Assembly: GCF_002218085.1 (NCBI RefSeq)
Contig: NZ_BDUC01000010.1
Location: 206,038 to 270,037 of the forward strand
Origin: Tolypothrix sp. NIES-4075
GTDB lineage: Bacteria > Cyanobacteriota > Cyanobacteriia > Cyanobacteriales > Nostocaceae
DNA length: 64,000 bases
Direction: 5' to 3'
A model generated the notes under the pieces. The model saw nothing but the letters and a program-made list of their open reading frames with translations. It made no database searches and was not told the DNA's origin. Of this stretch, positions 9,283-17,595 are shown one piece after another (position 1 is the first letter of the stretch; every line of letters begins with the position of its first letter). Both the position numbers and the translations under genes were made by a program.

Positions 9283-9520
9283 AGTGGAAGAGGTGTAAAT
9301 AGCGATCGGATCGTTCTAATACTGTAATCAAATTATCTCAAATCAAGTGATGCTCAATGAAAGATGCTATCCGCAGCACACCAATGCAGCAAGTTCCCTA
9401 CCGTTATGCTGTGATAAAAAACTTACTGCCAAAAAAGGAAAGTTTGCAATTATAAGCTACCTTGCAATTATTAATTACTTGCAATATCCGATAAATGAAA
9501 GTCAAAATTTACAAAGAAAG

Positions 9521-9712
9521 GCAGATGGCAGAGGGCAGAAGGCAGAAGGAAAGAAGTATTAATAAAAACTTTAGTTCTGGGTATAAAGCCCAGTTTAAAC
9601 AAAGAATTGTATCGAGACGCGTAGAGCGAGATACAAAGCGTCACAGCCGCGCGTCCCACGTTTTTAAACGTGGGTTCATAAGTGCCCTCTGCCTTCGTAC
9701 TTCTGCCTTCTG
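9521..9712. repeat. Short element bounded by purine/pyrimidine inverted arms
   Basis: A left arm at about 9521-9553 (units of GGCAGAAGGCAGA type) and a right arm at 9682-9712 (CTTCTGCCTTCTG at its end) are imperfect complements. Between them lies a perfect hairpin (CCCACGTTT TT AAACGTGGG, 9655-9674) and a degraded GAGACGCG repeat. The roughly 190-bp unit looks like a small non-coding mobile repeat. The rest of the 9283-9822 gap contains no convincing gene. Confidence 0.45.
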
Positions 9713-9822
9713 AACAGCCATAAGATATGCCTCTTGGCTGGTAAATTTTGAATTTTAACACTCTTGAGTCAGATGTATTTTATTCATCTGATTTCGAGAT
9801 GCATTCACTTATTTAATTAACC

Positions 9823-10176
9823 TTAATCATCTGATATTTCTTGGATCTGTATTTCCCACGGTATCTCCTTATCTGATGAAAAAAGGTGAATTTTGGAGTT
9901 GTTAGAAAACAACTTCAATTTTTTGACAAATTGGGGAATAGCGTTGGTGATATGACAGTAACTTTCAACGTCATAGCAGATCATAATTAACATCAAAGGG
10001 CTGGTGTTTATCTGAAAATACCAGTGACAACTTGATAGTAAAACTCGCATAATCGGACTACAGGCTTGGTAAAAGCGTCTGTTTATAGCTTCTTCAAGCT
10101 GCCTGTACATTAACTCAGTAAGTAACGTTGCCTTAGTTGAAGGCAAATCATCTGGATGAAAATTAGATATATTCAT
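9823..10176 (-). CDS. Hypothetical protein downstream of the flavin monooxygenase
   Basis: About 117 aa from the ATG at 10176 (MNISNFHPDDLPSTKATLLT..); the longer frame upstream to 10257 looks like untranslated sequence. The body (LSSCHWYFQINTSPLMLIMI; VESYCHITNAIPQFVKKLKL) looks like a small alpha/beta domain. I do not recognise a family. It lies about 100 bp downstream of the luciferase-like gene on the same strand and may be the third gene of that unit. Confidence 0.55.
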   Translation of the reverse strand: MNISNFHPDDLPSTKATLLTELMYRQLEEAINRRFYQACSPIMRVLLSSCHWYFQINTSPLMLIMICYDVESYCHITNAIPQFVKKLKLFSNNSKIHLFSSDKEIPWEIQIQEISDD

Positions 10177-10275
10177 AATAAGTAATTGTTGATTGTTGGG
10201 TGTTAGGTGGAGCGTTGGAGCGTTGAAGGTTCTACTAACCACTATCCACGCTCCCAATAACTAATCTCAATCTTT

Positions 10276-11283
10276 TCATACATAATTTTGCACCTCTTGG
10301 TTATAACGTGTCAAACTGTCTAGGTTTTTTTGCAAATTTAATGAGCAGGGATTGAGTGCAATAGTGGTTAAATGAAGTTCATCTTGAAATCGTTTGATTT
10401 TGTCACGACAAGTAGTAACATCACCAATAATTGAATTTTCAAGCAAATAATCTTCATCAAAACAGCTTTTTTCACCATTAATTGGCTGGAGATGTTGACT
10501 GTTGTTGTCACAACTTTGTACTTGACTTCTAAATGCTTTCATTCTTTGGCTAAAGTTACGCAAAAAAGGTAATGCCTCACTTATTGCTTCATCGTATGTA
10601 GGAGCGACAAAAAAGAAGCGTGCCAGCATCAGTCTGTCAAAACCATTAGAATTAATCGCACGATATTTCGCAACATTGCTCTTGAGGGTATCCATACTAA
10701 ATGGTGCTCCCCCCATCAAGCCAAAAGAATTGAGAGCTGCAAAAGCGATCGCCTCATCATCACTAGTTGCTAAATATACTGGAATGTGTTTCTGTAAAGG
10801 CTTTGGATAAACTGTTACACCAACGCATTCATAATATTGACCGTGAAACGACACATCAGTGTCATACAGCAATTTATGAATCAACGTCATCGCTTCTAAT
10901 GTTTTCGGACGTGATTCACTTGTAGGAGTACCAAAGTGCTTGTTTTGTTCAGGAAATGGTCCACCTTTGGCAATTCCAAAACAAAGTCGTCCGTTGCACA
11001 GATTATCTAATGTAGCAATGCTTTCTGCAACGATAATTGGGTTGTGAAATGCCAGCAACACTGCTGCTGAACCTAATCGAATTGTAGAAGTTACACCCGC
11101 TAAATGTGCCATCAACACCAAAATAGATGGACTGACACTGAAATCGCTAAAATGATGCTCTGTTACCCAAGCTTCTTCAAAGCCTAAACTTTCTGCACGT
11201 CTAACTAATGCTACTTGCTCAAAAATTGCACGACGAGCATCGAGATGATGATTTTCGTAATTGCAAAAAATTCCAGTTTTCAT
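10276..11283 (-). CDS. Luciferase-like (LLM) flavin-dependent monooxygenase
   Basis: A 335-aa protein from the ATG at 11283, which overlaps the stop of the upstream gene (ATGA), so translation is probably coupled. It has hallmarks of the bacterial-luciferase family TIM barrel: MKTGIFCNYENHH at the start, RAESLGFEEAWVTEHHFSDF near residue 35, an AHLAGVTSTIRLGSAAVLLA strand-helix region, and NGRLCFGIAKGGPFPEQNKH. Such enzymes use reduced flavin supplied by a separate reductase. The substrate cannot be inferred. It sits about 2 kb downstream of nifN but is separated from it by a degraded gene. Confidence 0.85.
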   Translation of the reverse strand: MKTGIFCNYENHHLDARRAIFEQVALVRRAESLGFEEAWVTEHHFSDFSVSPSILVLMAHLAGVTSTIRLGSAAVLLAFHNPIIVAESIATLDNLCNGRLCFGIAKGGPFPEQNKHFGTPTSESRPKTLEAMTLIHKLLYDTDVSFHGQYYECVGVTVYPKPLQKHIPVYLATSDDEAIAFAALNSFGLMGGAPFSMDTLKSNVAKYRAINSNGFDRLMLARFFFVAPTYDEAISEALPFLRNFSQRMKAFRSQVQSCDNNSQHLQPINGEKSCFDEDYLLENSIIGDVTTCRDKIKRFQDELHLTTIALNPCSLNLQKNLDSLTRYNQEVQNYV

Positions 11284-11675
11284 AGTAAATCTTCCTGTTC
11301 TTGTGTCAACATCCAGTGCAGTTCTAACCACAAGCGAGGATGAGCATCCTTTAATTTCGATTGGGGATCTCGTAGCAAGCGACTAGCATTGATGCAAACA
11401 ACTTCAGCTAGTCCCAGATGTTGTGCTACATCTTTGAGTACATCTTTTTGCTCTTTGAGAACAGCAATCATGCTATCAGGACAATAAATCCCAATGTATG
11501 GTAGAGAGCGATGGGCTTCGCCCCGCTGTAGGCTAACGCAATGTTTTTTCCAAGAAGATTGAATAACTTTGATATAGCAATGGCGTAAGCGCTCACCCAA
11601 TTGTGCTTCATAGTGATTAACAACTATTGTGAATTGTTGCACTAGGTCTGATTCAGTAATCATTTCAACCTCCAT
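11280..11675 (-). CDS. Hypothetical protein translationally coupled to the LLM monooxygenase
   Basis: A 131-aa protein whose stop overlaps the start of the LLM gene by four bases. ATGs at 11675 and 11663 are both possible starts. It contains no motif I recognise. The segment SLQRGEAHRSLPYIG (about 52-66) is encoded by a GGGCTTCGCCCC-type repeat, so part of the protein may derive from an inserted repeat. Confidence 0.6.
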   Translation of the reverse strand: MEVEMITESDLVQQFTIVVNHYEAQLGERLRHCYIKVIQSSWKKHCVSLQRGEAHRSLPYIGIYCPDSMIAVLKEQKDVLKDVAQHLGLAEVVCINASRLLRDPQSKLKDAHPRLWLELHWMLTQEQEDLL

Positions 11676-11799
11676 TTATGTGTGATCTCTTGAAAATTTG
11701 ATCAGATTACCGACTTATTTAATAAGTTGAGAATCTGGCAACCCCCTCATCTTTAAATTGGTAGAAATTTTGAGGTTTATATGTGAAAATTTAAAATAT

Positions 11800-12705
11800 C
11801 TAATCTTGTATATAGGGCTTTGTGGGAATTGTACAAAAAGGTCGGCAAAGGATTTTTTTATTAATGCCGACTTCGGTATCTTCAAAAACTATAAAATGTT
11901 GCAGCAAATGTAAGAAACGCCGTTTGTCAAAAACACCTTGAATCAGTACCTCTAACTCAGTTGCTTCCGAGTCGGGAAAGTCTTCGCCATCAATTGTGCG
12001 CCAGGGTAAAAACTCTTGCAAATCCGATGTTAATGTACCGACTCGCGCCCGATTTCCACAAGTAATAGCTACTAATGTATTGTAATAAAAGAGCTTTGGT
12101 ATCTGTTGAATATAGGTTTGAAGTCGTTCATAACCTGCTTTAAACGTGGCTTGTTCATCACTAGCATGAATCGAGACAATCACTGCTAAAGGTAAGCCAT
12201 TGATGAAAACAACCACATCAGGACAATGAGCATGACTCCCCTCAACAACAGTAAAAGGATGAATAACTAGCCAATCATTATTCAGTAGATTATCCGAATC
12301 AATTAGCCACACTTTGTCAGAAACTATTTGTTCATTGAAGAGATATTCAACTTCAATGCCATCAGTTAAGAATTTATGAAAACTTCGGTTATTTTCCAGT
12401 AAGTTGCAATCTGTGATAGTTATCTGACTGATAGCGGCAGATATCGCTTCATCTGGTAAAGTCGGATTAATCCTCTTCAAAGCGCTATAAAGGCGATCGC
12501 GCAAAATCACCTCAGTATAACTGGTGCGCCCTATGCGATACTTAAGAGAGGCAATGTCTTGTTCTAACAGAACTGTGTAGCCAATGACCTCAAACCAGGT
12601 GAGCAAAGATGGTGCTGCAACTGATTGTTTGAAGTCAAAGCGGCGGCGAAGCTTTCTTGGGATACTACTCGTCACAGTTGCTCTTGTGGGCTGTGTTTGA
12701 TTCAT
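11800..12705 (-). pseudogene. Truncated HsdR (type I restriction subunit) N-terminal remnant
   Basis: A 301-aa frame resembling only the N-terminal nuclease part of type I restriction HsdR subunits, which are normally around 1000 aa. Recognisable blocks are TEVILRDRLYSALKRINPTLP (about 64-84), PDVVVFINGLPLAVI (162-176) and LLQHFIVFED near 265. The nuclease aspartate (Asp163) remains. The expected E-x-K after LAVI (normally IELKN-like) reads V-S-I, so the metal site is probably broken. The helicase part is absent and the frame ends in unrelated sequence. No hsdM or hsdS is nearby. Most likely a decaying fragment, possibly still translated. Confidence 0.75.
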
Positions 12706-12852
12706 ATCTAGTAAAAGACGTAATTTTCAGTCAATGCAGAAGCTTGCGCCTAGCTTCCTAGCATTGGTTGGTATATTTCCAAAGCGTATACGGCTTGCCA
12801 TTAACTATCAAAGCTGAAATTACTCCACAAAATTGTATCCGTTGATGCATTT

Positions 12853-12869
12853 TACCAAACTTGTTGGTA
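12853..12869. promoter_or_regulatory. TACCAA-N5-TTGGTA inverted repeat
   Basis: A perfect 6-bp inverted repeat with a 5-bp spacer lies in the gap between the HsdR remnant and the small membrane protein. It resembles a dyad operator, but the same half-sites near modA are in the opposite order. No regulator can be assigned. Confidence 0.2.
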
Positions 12870-12904
12870 TTAATATCAAATGATTGAGGATTCCGAGTGT
12901 TGGT

Positions 12905-13195
12905 TTAGTTTTGACGGTGAAGAAAAAGTCGTAAGGATTCAGCATTTCCTTTTCCTGGCTCTTGATTTATGTTTTTCTGCAACAAATAATATCCTTGAAC
13001 GTAATTTCTTTGTATGAGCAGCAAAACTATTGCAATCATTAGTTTGATTAGTACAGGTGCAAAAATCAAACTTAAACTTAGAAATAACAAAGCAATCAAT
13101 ACAGCTATTGGCTGCTCTATTTGATCCGCAATACTTCTACTGATATAAACAGAAATAATCGCGCTCACCAAAGCAATTAATGAAAATAAAAACAT
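12905..13195 (-). CDS. Small membrane protein
   Basis: A 96-aa protein with two or three hydrophobic segments (about 1-20 FLFSLIALVSAIISVYI and 30-62 IAVLIALLFLSLSLIFAPVL..) and a polar basic C-terminus. The ATG at 13195 is the only good start. It follows nifN by about 90 bp on the same strand and could be co-transcribed. No family recognised. Confidence 0.5.
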   Translation of the reverse strand: MFLFSLIALVSAIISVYISRSIADQIEQPIAVLIALLFLSLSLIFAPVLIKLMIAIVLLLIQRNYVQGYYLLQKNINQEPGKGNAESLRLFLHRQN

Positions 13196-13287
13196 GACGA
13201 CTACTCTTTTAATCTTGTTCTGAACTATTAGTTATAAGCAGTAAAAAGAGCATCTATAACTCATAATTACGCGCTTCATAACTATCC

Positions 13288-14598
13288 TTAATGCTTAACT
13301 TTGGCTGACTGCTCTAAAAAGAGGTTGCCAATGTCAAATAAAAGCTGCATAGTACCTCGGTAGCCAACTTTTGTAAAATGACCATGATCTAAGCGGTCAA
13401 AAATGGGAATCCCTAAACGATAAAGGGGAAGATTTAAACGTTGAGCGATCGCATCCGCATGAGAGTTGGCAATTAGCAAATCAGACCCCGCTGCAAGTTG
13501 CTCAAAATCTTCCAAATCCCCGATAGTGACGCTTGGAATCGGAAGTTTTTCCAGCAGTGGAGAGCGTGTTGTTGTTACCGCTGCGTGAATATGAACTCCC
13601 ATCGATTGCAGAAAATGAACTGTTGACCAAAGTAAATCTGGTTCCAACGCTAGAGAAACTCGCTTGCAGCCAAACAAAAAGTGATTATCCAGCATCGCAT
13701 TTTGCAACAAAGAGCGTTGGTGGCGATATTTTTCTGGTATGATATTGCCACTAATATCCGCCAATGCTTGCATAAATTTGTCTGTTGCTGAGAGTCCTGT
13801 CAGTTCACCAAACACCTCATAAGGTATGCTGAAGTTCTTTTCCAAAATTTGCGCGGCAGAGCGCATACTCTCACCTAACGCTAAAGTGAAGGCAGAACTG
13901 CAAATTGAGCGCAATTGTTCTACATTTGTACCCGATCGCGTTATGGCATTAGATGAATCTTCTATATGACCATCAAGCGAACCAGAAAGGTCAGGTACAA
14001 CAACGGGAATAAGTCCAAAATCAGTAACAATTTCTTTGATTTCCTGTACATCCCCCGGATTGAAAGCAGAACTTGCCAAAATCGTGATTTGTCTGGGACA
14101 GGCATTTAAATCATCACTTTTTTGGGGAATTTCCCTAACTATACTTTCGACAGCAGCGGCAAAGCCGTCCTGCAATGCACCTTTAAAATCCGGTGTAGAG
14201 ACAACCACAATCGGCAGATAATCTAATTCTGGGTGACGGTGGCGAATATCCTTGACAAAACGCCCCATATCATCTCCTCTGGTTTCCATTAGTCCAGTGG
14301 TACACAAACCGATAATTTCCGGCTTGCACTTCTGCACTAAAGTGAGGATTGCTTCTTCAACGTTCTCCTCCCCACCTACAACCGTGGCAACTTCTGTCAT
14401 CGCTGTCGTGGAAAGGGGAATACTGCAACGGAAATGCCGCGCTAATACAACTTTAGCTAAGGCAGTACAGCCTTGCGAACCGTGTAATAAAGGCATCATT
14501 CCCTTCAATCCCAAAAAGGCTAAAGCTGCACCCAAAGTTTGGCTTTGCTTGAGGGGATTAACTGCAATTGAAGTGCTGGTAACGCTAAGAATTGCCAT
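13288..14598 (-). CDS. nifN: NifN family cofactor-scaffold subunit (NifN or VnfN)
   Basis: A 436-aa protein from the ATG at 14598, two bases after the nifE stop and preceded by GAGG; the frame upstream of this ATG overlaps nifE and is not used. It has the NifN signature NPLKQSQTLGAALAFLGLKG, the single cluster cysteine at residue 44 (HGSQGC), CTTGLMETRGDD near 110, and VSTPDFKGALQDGFAAAVES. NifN pairs with NifE as the scaffold on which the nitrogenase cofactor is matured. Tight spacing implies translational coupling with nifE. The Mo-sensing context suggests a vanadium-system paralogue, but the sequence alone does not decide. Confidence 0.88.
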   Translation of the reverse strand: MAILSVTSTSIAVNPLKQSQTLGAALAFLGLKGMMPLLHGSQGCTALAKVVLARHFRCSIPLSTTAMTEVATVVGGEENVEEAILTLVQKCKPEIIGLCTTGLMETRGDDMGRFVKDIRHRHPELDYLPIVVVSTPDFKGALQDGFAAAVESIVREIPQKSDDLNACPRQITILASSAFNPGDVQEIKEIVTDFGLIPVVVPDLSGSLDGHIEDSSNAITRSGTNVEQLRSICSSAFTLALGESMRSAAQILEKNFSIPYEVFGELTGLSATDKFMQALADISGNIIPEKYRHQRSLLQNAMLDNHFLFGCKRVSLALEPDLLWSTVHFLQSMGVHIHAAVTTTRSPLLEKLPIPSVTIGDLEDFEQLAAGSDLLIANSHADAIAQRLNLPLYRLGIPIFDRLDHGHFTKVGYRGTMQLLFDIGNLFLEQSAKVKH

Positions 14599-14600
14599 TT

Positions 14601-15956
14601 TTATACCTCTGCATTCCAAGGAGCGGGTTGACATAGTTCTGACCACACAGGATTAGAAAAGGCTGCATAGAGTTCTTTTGCTACCTCTAATATGCCCAGA
14701 TAGCCTGCATAGGCATGATTGCGTTCGGTGTTAATGTTGAGGAAAGGAATTTTGGCTGTTAGGGCTGTGTCTTGATAACGCTCCCCTGCAATCAACATAT
14801 CAGCTTGATTTTCATTAATTATTTGTAGCATTTCTTCGGGACTGTCTTGCTCTAGAATTATGCTGTCCTCACCCAGTAAAGTTTTGATTCTAGCTGTTTC
14901 TTCCTCAGTACTATTTTGATTACTGATAGCAATAACTTCCATGCCCAACTTCACAGCCGCAAAGATAATTAACCAACTCTTAAAACTTCCCGTATAAAGA
15001 ACAACGCGCTTACTTTGCAATTGGGTACGGTAAATAGCAAGTTTCTCATCTAATGCGGCAGTTTCTTCGGCAATTAGCTTTTCTGTGCGTTCTTGTAAAT
15101 CTGCGTTCCCCAATTTCGCGGCAATATTCCGCAGACATTGATTGATTTGTTCTACGCCATAGATAGACTCTTCAATGTAGGGGATATGATAGCGTTTCTG
15201 CATCCTTTTTGCCATACTGGTTAATGCTTTTGCGGAAAGCACCACGTTGAGCTTGGCACGATGAGCGTAACAAATTTCCTTATAGCGAGCATCACCAGTA
15301 ATTTTTGCCAGAACTCGGATACCTAATTTCTCCAAAAGCGGCAAAACATTCCACATTGCACCCGCGATGTTATATTCACCAATCAGGTTGATGTCTAATG
15401 GTGTGGTAAAATCAGGTTCAGCCGTGCCGATAACGTGTTCTAGTAAAGCTTCACCAGCAACGCGGTTGCCCATAGTTTCAGTACCAATAAATCCTGGGCA
15501 ATGTACGGGGATAGCAGGTATTCCTGTTTGCTCGGTGGCATCTTTGCAGACACCTTCTATATCATCACCAATCATCGCAGTGATGCAGGTAGAGTAGACA
15601 AATACCGCAGCTACTTTGTAGCGTCTTTGCAATTCTATAATGCCATGCAAGAGCTTTTTGGCTCCACCAAAGATGATATCGTTTTCTTCTATTTCACTGG
15701 TAAAGCGGATCTTGTACAATGAAGTTGAACCACTTGTAAGACTGCCGTAAGTTCCCCACATACTCGCAGCGCAGCCACTCGGTCCGTGGACTACATGAGC
15801 AGCATCAGCTATTGGTAGGAGGGTAATCATTGCGCTATCAAAAGCACAACCTCCTTGAGCGGTTCCGGGTTGGGGTAGTGTAGATTTTTTCTTTTGCGGA
15901 TTGTCTTCGCATTCAGAAGCGAGGGAGTCGTTGATTTGTTCTGGGGTTGGTTTCAT
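14601..15956 (-). CDS. nifE: NifE family cofactor-scaffold subunit (NifE or VnfE), unusual
   Basis: A 451-aa protein. Cys37 (GGCAFD), Cys62 (GPSGCA) and Cys124 (YSTC) fall exactly where NifE binds its permanent cluster. INLIGEYNIAGAMW, KITGDARYKEICYAHRAKLN and NTERNHAYAGYLG are typical NifE blocks. Unusually, the stretch that in NifE, as I recall it, reads CSKA (Cys250 of Azotobacter NifE, ligand of the precursor cluster) is SAKA here (Ser241). KSW is preceded by GSF rather than GGV, and the GGRNQ-like block is GERYQ. These changes fit VnfE or a divergent paralogue rather than standard NifE. It is the first gene of a tight pair with nifN. Confidence 0.85.
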   Translation of the reverse strand: MKPTPEQINDSLASECEDNPQKKKSTLPQPGTAQGGCAFDSAMITLLPIADAAHVVHGPSGCAASMWGTYGSLTSGSTSLYKIRFTSEIEENDIIFGGAKKLLHGIIELQRRYKVAAVFVYSTCITAMIGDDIEGVCKDATEQTGIPAIPVHCPGFIGTETMGNRVAGEALLEHVIGTAEPDFTTPLDINLIGEYNIAGAMWNVLPLLEKLGIRVLAKITGDARYKEICYAHRAKLNVVLSAKALTSMAKRMQKRYHIPYIEESIYGVEQINQCLRNIAAKLGNADLQERTEKLIAEETAALDEKLAIYRTQLQSKRVVLYTGSFKSWLIIFAAVKLGMEVIAISNQNSTEEETARIKTLLGEDSIILEQDSPEEMLQIINENQADMLIAGERYQDTALTAKIPFLNINTERNHAYAGYLGILEVAKELYAAFSNPVWSELCQPAPWNAEV

Positions 15957-16163
15957 AGGAATTAGGTACGCTTGGACGCTTGAAAAGATAAATTTTATGC
16001 CTGTGTCGTCAAGAAGAATAGAACGTATGTAATAAAAGGGAATGAGAAATTCAGCGTTCTCTCATTCCCAAACAATCAACCAAAAATGAGGAGAATACAA
16101 AAAATTAAACTACTAGTGCAGGCTGCGAAAACATTGACAGATTAATGAATCGTGCAGTGATGT

Positions 16164-16190
16164 TTATGCATTGGTCATTCTTACACCTCC
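16164..16190 (-). promoter_or_regulatory. Strong Shine-Dalgarno with a 4-codon leader ORF upstream of nifE
   Basis: On the minus strand a near-perfect Shine-Dalgarno (GGAGGTGT) is followed at good spacing by ATG ACC AAT GCA TAA (16178-16164), about 210 bp before nifE. No longer gene follows. It may be a leader peptide or a relict start site. Confidence 0.3.
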
Positions 16191-16216
16191 AGGTCGTGCT
16201 TTGACTATTCGGGGGA

Positions 16217-16239
16217 AGGTGGGCTTTTTTTGCCCACCT
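16217..16239. terminator. Stem-loop between nifH and nifE
   Basis: A perfect 8-bp stem (AGGTGGGC / GCCCACCT) encloses a run of seven A residues on the coding strand. There is no U-tail after the stem, so it looks more like a processing or stabilising hairpin than a simple intrinsic terminator. It lies 56 bp past the nifH stop. A second small hairpin (CTTCTA..TAGAAG) lies nearer the stop. Confidence 0.5.
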
Positions 16240-16294
16240 GGTTGCTTACTCGTCTGAAGCAACTTCTACTACTAGAAGCAAAAGCTTTACTTTT

Positions 16295-17260
16295 TTAGCT
16301 AGCAACTATCTCTACATTGCCTTTTTTGAGTGCTTCGAGTGCTTCACCCTCAGCATCTTCAAGTTTGTTTTCGGCTTCTTTAGCTGCATCGGCTGCTGCA
16401 ATCATTTTCGCTGCATTTTCTTCGCTTTCAAGAATACCGAATTCAATCAATAACTCTTCTAGCTCGTCCATCTCGATGGGTGTGGGAACGGCAAGATTTG
16501 TATTATTGATAATCTTGTCGGCTAATGTACGATATTCATGAGCTTGGTTGCTATCGGGAGCGTACTCGTTGACTGTCATCCGACGCAATTCTGCGTGTTG
16601 CACGATGTTGTCACGGGGGACGAAGTGAATCATCTGGGTGCTTAATCTGGCTGCCAGAGTTTCGATCAGTTCGTCTTCCCGGTCAGTTTTACGGCTATTA
16701 CAAATCAAACCACCTAAACGTACACCACCAGTGTGAGCATATTTGAGAACACCACGAGCGATGTTATTTGCAGCAAACATTGCCATCATTTCACCGGAGG
16801 TAACGATGTAGATTTCTTGGGCTTTACCTTCACGGATAGGCATAGCAAAACCACCACATACAACGTCACCCAACACATCGTAGGATACGAAATCTACGTC
16901 AGAGTAGGCGCCGTTTTCTTCCAAGAAGTTGATAGCGGTGATGATACCACGACCGGCGCAACCTACACCAGGTTCTGGACCACCTGATTCTACGCATCTG
17001 ATATCCCGGAAGCCAGTGATCACCACTTCTTCAAGTTCGATATCTTCTACTGCACCGCGTTCAGCAGCGAGGTGTAGTACAGTGGTTTGAGCTTTACAGT
17101 GGAGAATCAAGCGGGTGGAATCAGCTTTGGGGTCGCAACCCACAATTAGAATGCGCTGACCCACTTCTGCCATTGCAGCTAGCGTATTTTGGGAGGTGGT
17201 AGATTTACCAATACCACCTTTACCGTAGAAAGCAATCTGTCTAATTTTTTCGTCGGACAT
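16295..17260 (-). CDS. nifH: Nitrogenase iron protein (NifH/VnfH)
   Basis: A 321-aa dinitrogenase reductase. The P-loop is GKGGIGKS (13-20). The [4Fe-4S] cysteines are Cys101 (GVGCAGRG, with Arg104 the site of regulatory ADP-ribosylation in some species) and Cys135 (GDVVCGGF). The core is nearly identical to cyanobacterial NifH. It differs from the main heterocyst NifH as I recall it in a roughly 45-residue Ala/Glu-rich C-terminal tail (ESEENAAKMIAAADAAKEAE..). A nearby Mo-type regulator and isolation from nifDK suggest a VnfH-like paralogue (A. variabilis vnfH also lies apart from vnfDGK). The same protein is needed for cofactor maturation on NifEN, which may explain the linkage. Confidence 0.93.
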   Translation of the reverse strand: MSDEKIRQIAFYGKGGIGKSTTSQNTLAAMAEVGQRILIVGCDPKADSTRLILHCKAQTTVLHLAAERGAVEDIELEEVVITGFRDIRCVESGGPEPGVGCAGRGIITAINFLEENGAYSDVDFVSYDVLGDVVCGGFAMPIREGKAQEIYIVTSGEMMAMFAANNIARGVLKYAHTGGVRLGGLICNSRKTDREDELIETLAARLSTQMIHFVPRDNIVQHAELRRMTVNEYAPDSNQAHEYRTLADKIINNTNLAVPTPIEMDELEELLIEFGILESEENAAKMIAAADAAKEAENKLEDAEGEALEALKKGNVEIVAS

Positions 17261-17337
17261 GATGAGTTATTCCTGCAATTTGTTTAGTGGGTCTGTCGGT
17301 TTATGAGGCGTTCACACTGCTTTACATGCAGCAGCGA

Positions 17338-17405
17338 CCGTGTGTAGAACGTCGCACTCTAGGGAGGCGATGTGCGAAGGCACACGCCGGAGGCGATCGC
17401 TCTAC
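17338..17405. repeat. Dispersed GC-rich repeat upstream of nifH
   Basis: A stretch with GGAGGCGATGTGCG and GCCGGAGGCGATCGCTCTAC resembles the dispersed cyanobacterial repeats seen elsewhere (for example around 25770-25830). It lies about 80-145 bp upstream of nifH. The 17261-17595 gap otherwise contains only the heptamer arrays, and I see no clear NtcA box. Confidence 0.4.
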
Positions 17406-17459
17406 AGCAAAAACTGTTAGAAGCCAATACATATTCAAAGCGAAGAAGTAAATTTTTGA

Positions 17460-17595
17460 TTGTTAGTTGATAGTTGATAGTTGATAGTTGATGGTTGATG
17501 GTTGATAGTTGATGGTTGATAGTTGATATTCTTTAACCACTAACCACTAACCACTAACCACTAACCACTAACTCCTATCCACTAACCACTAACTC
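17460..17595. repeat. Two heptamer tandem arrays of opposite orientation
   Basis: Array one (about 17460-17527) repeats TTGATAG/TTGATGG; array two (about 17534-17595) repeats CCACTAA. The second is roughly the reverse complement of the first type, so the pair could fold into a long hairpin between the regulator and nifH. Such short tandem repeats are typical of filamentous cyanobacteria. Confidence 0.75.

Noticed and set aside
13288..14646. A longer nifN start at 14646
   Set aside because: It would overlap nifE by about 45 bp and add residues absent from NifN; the ATG at 14598 has a GAGG and a standard start.
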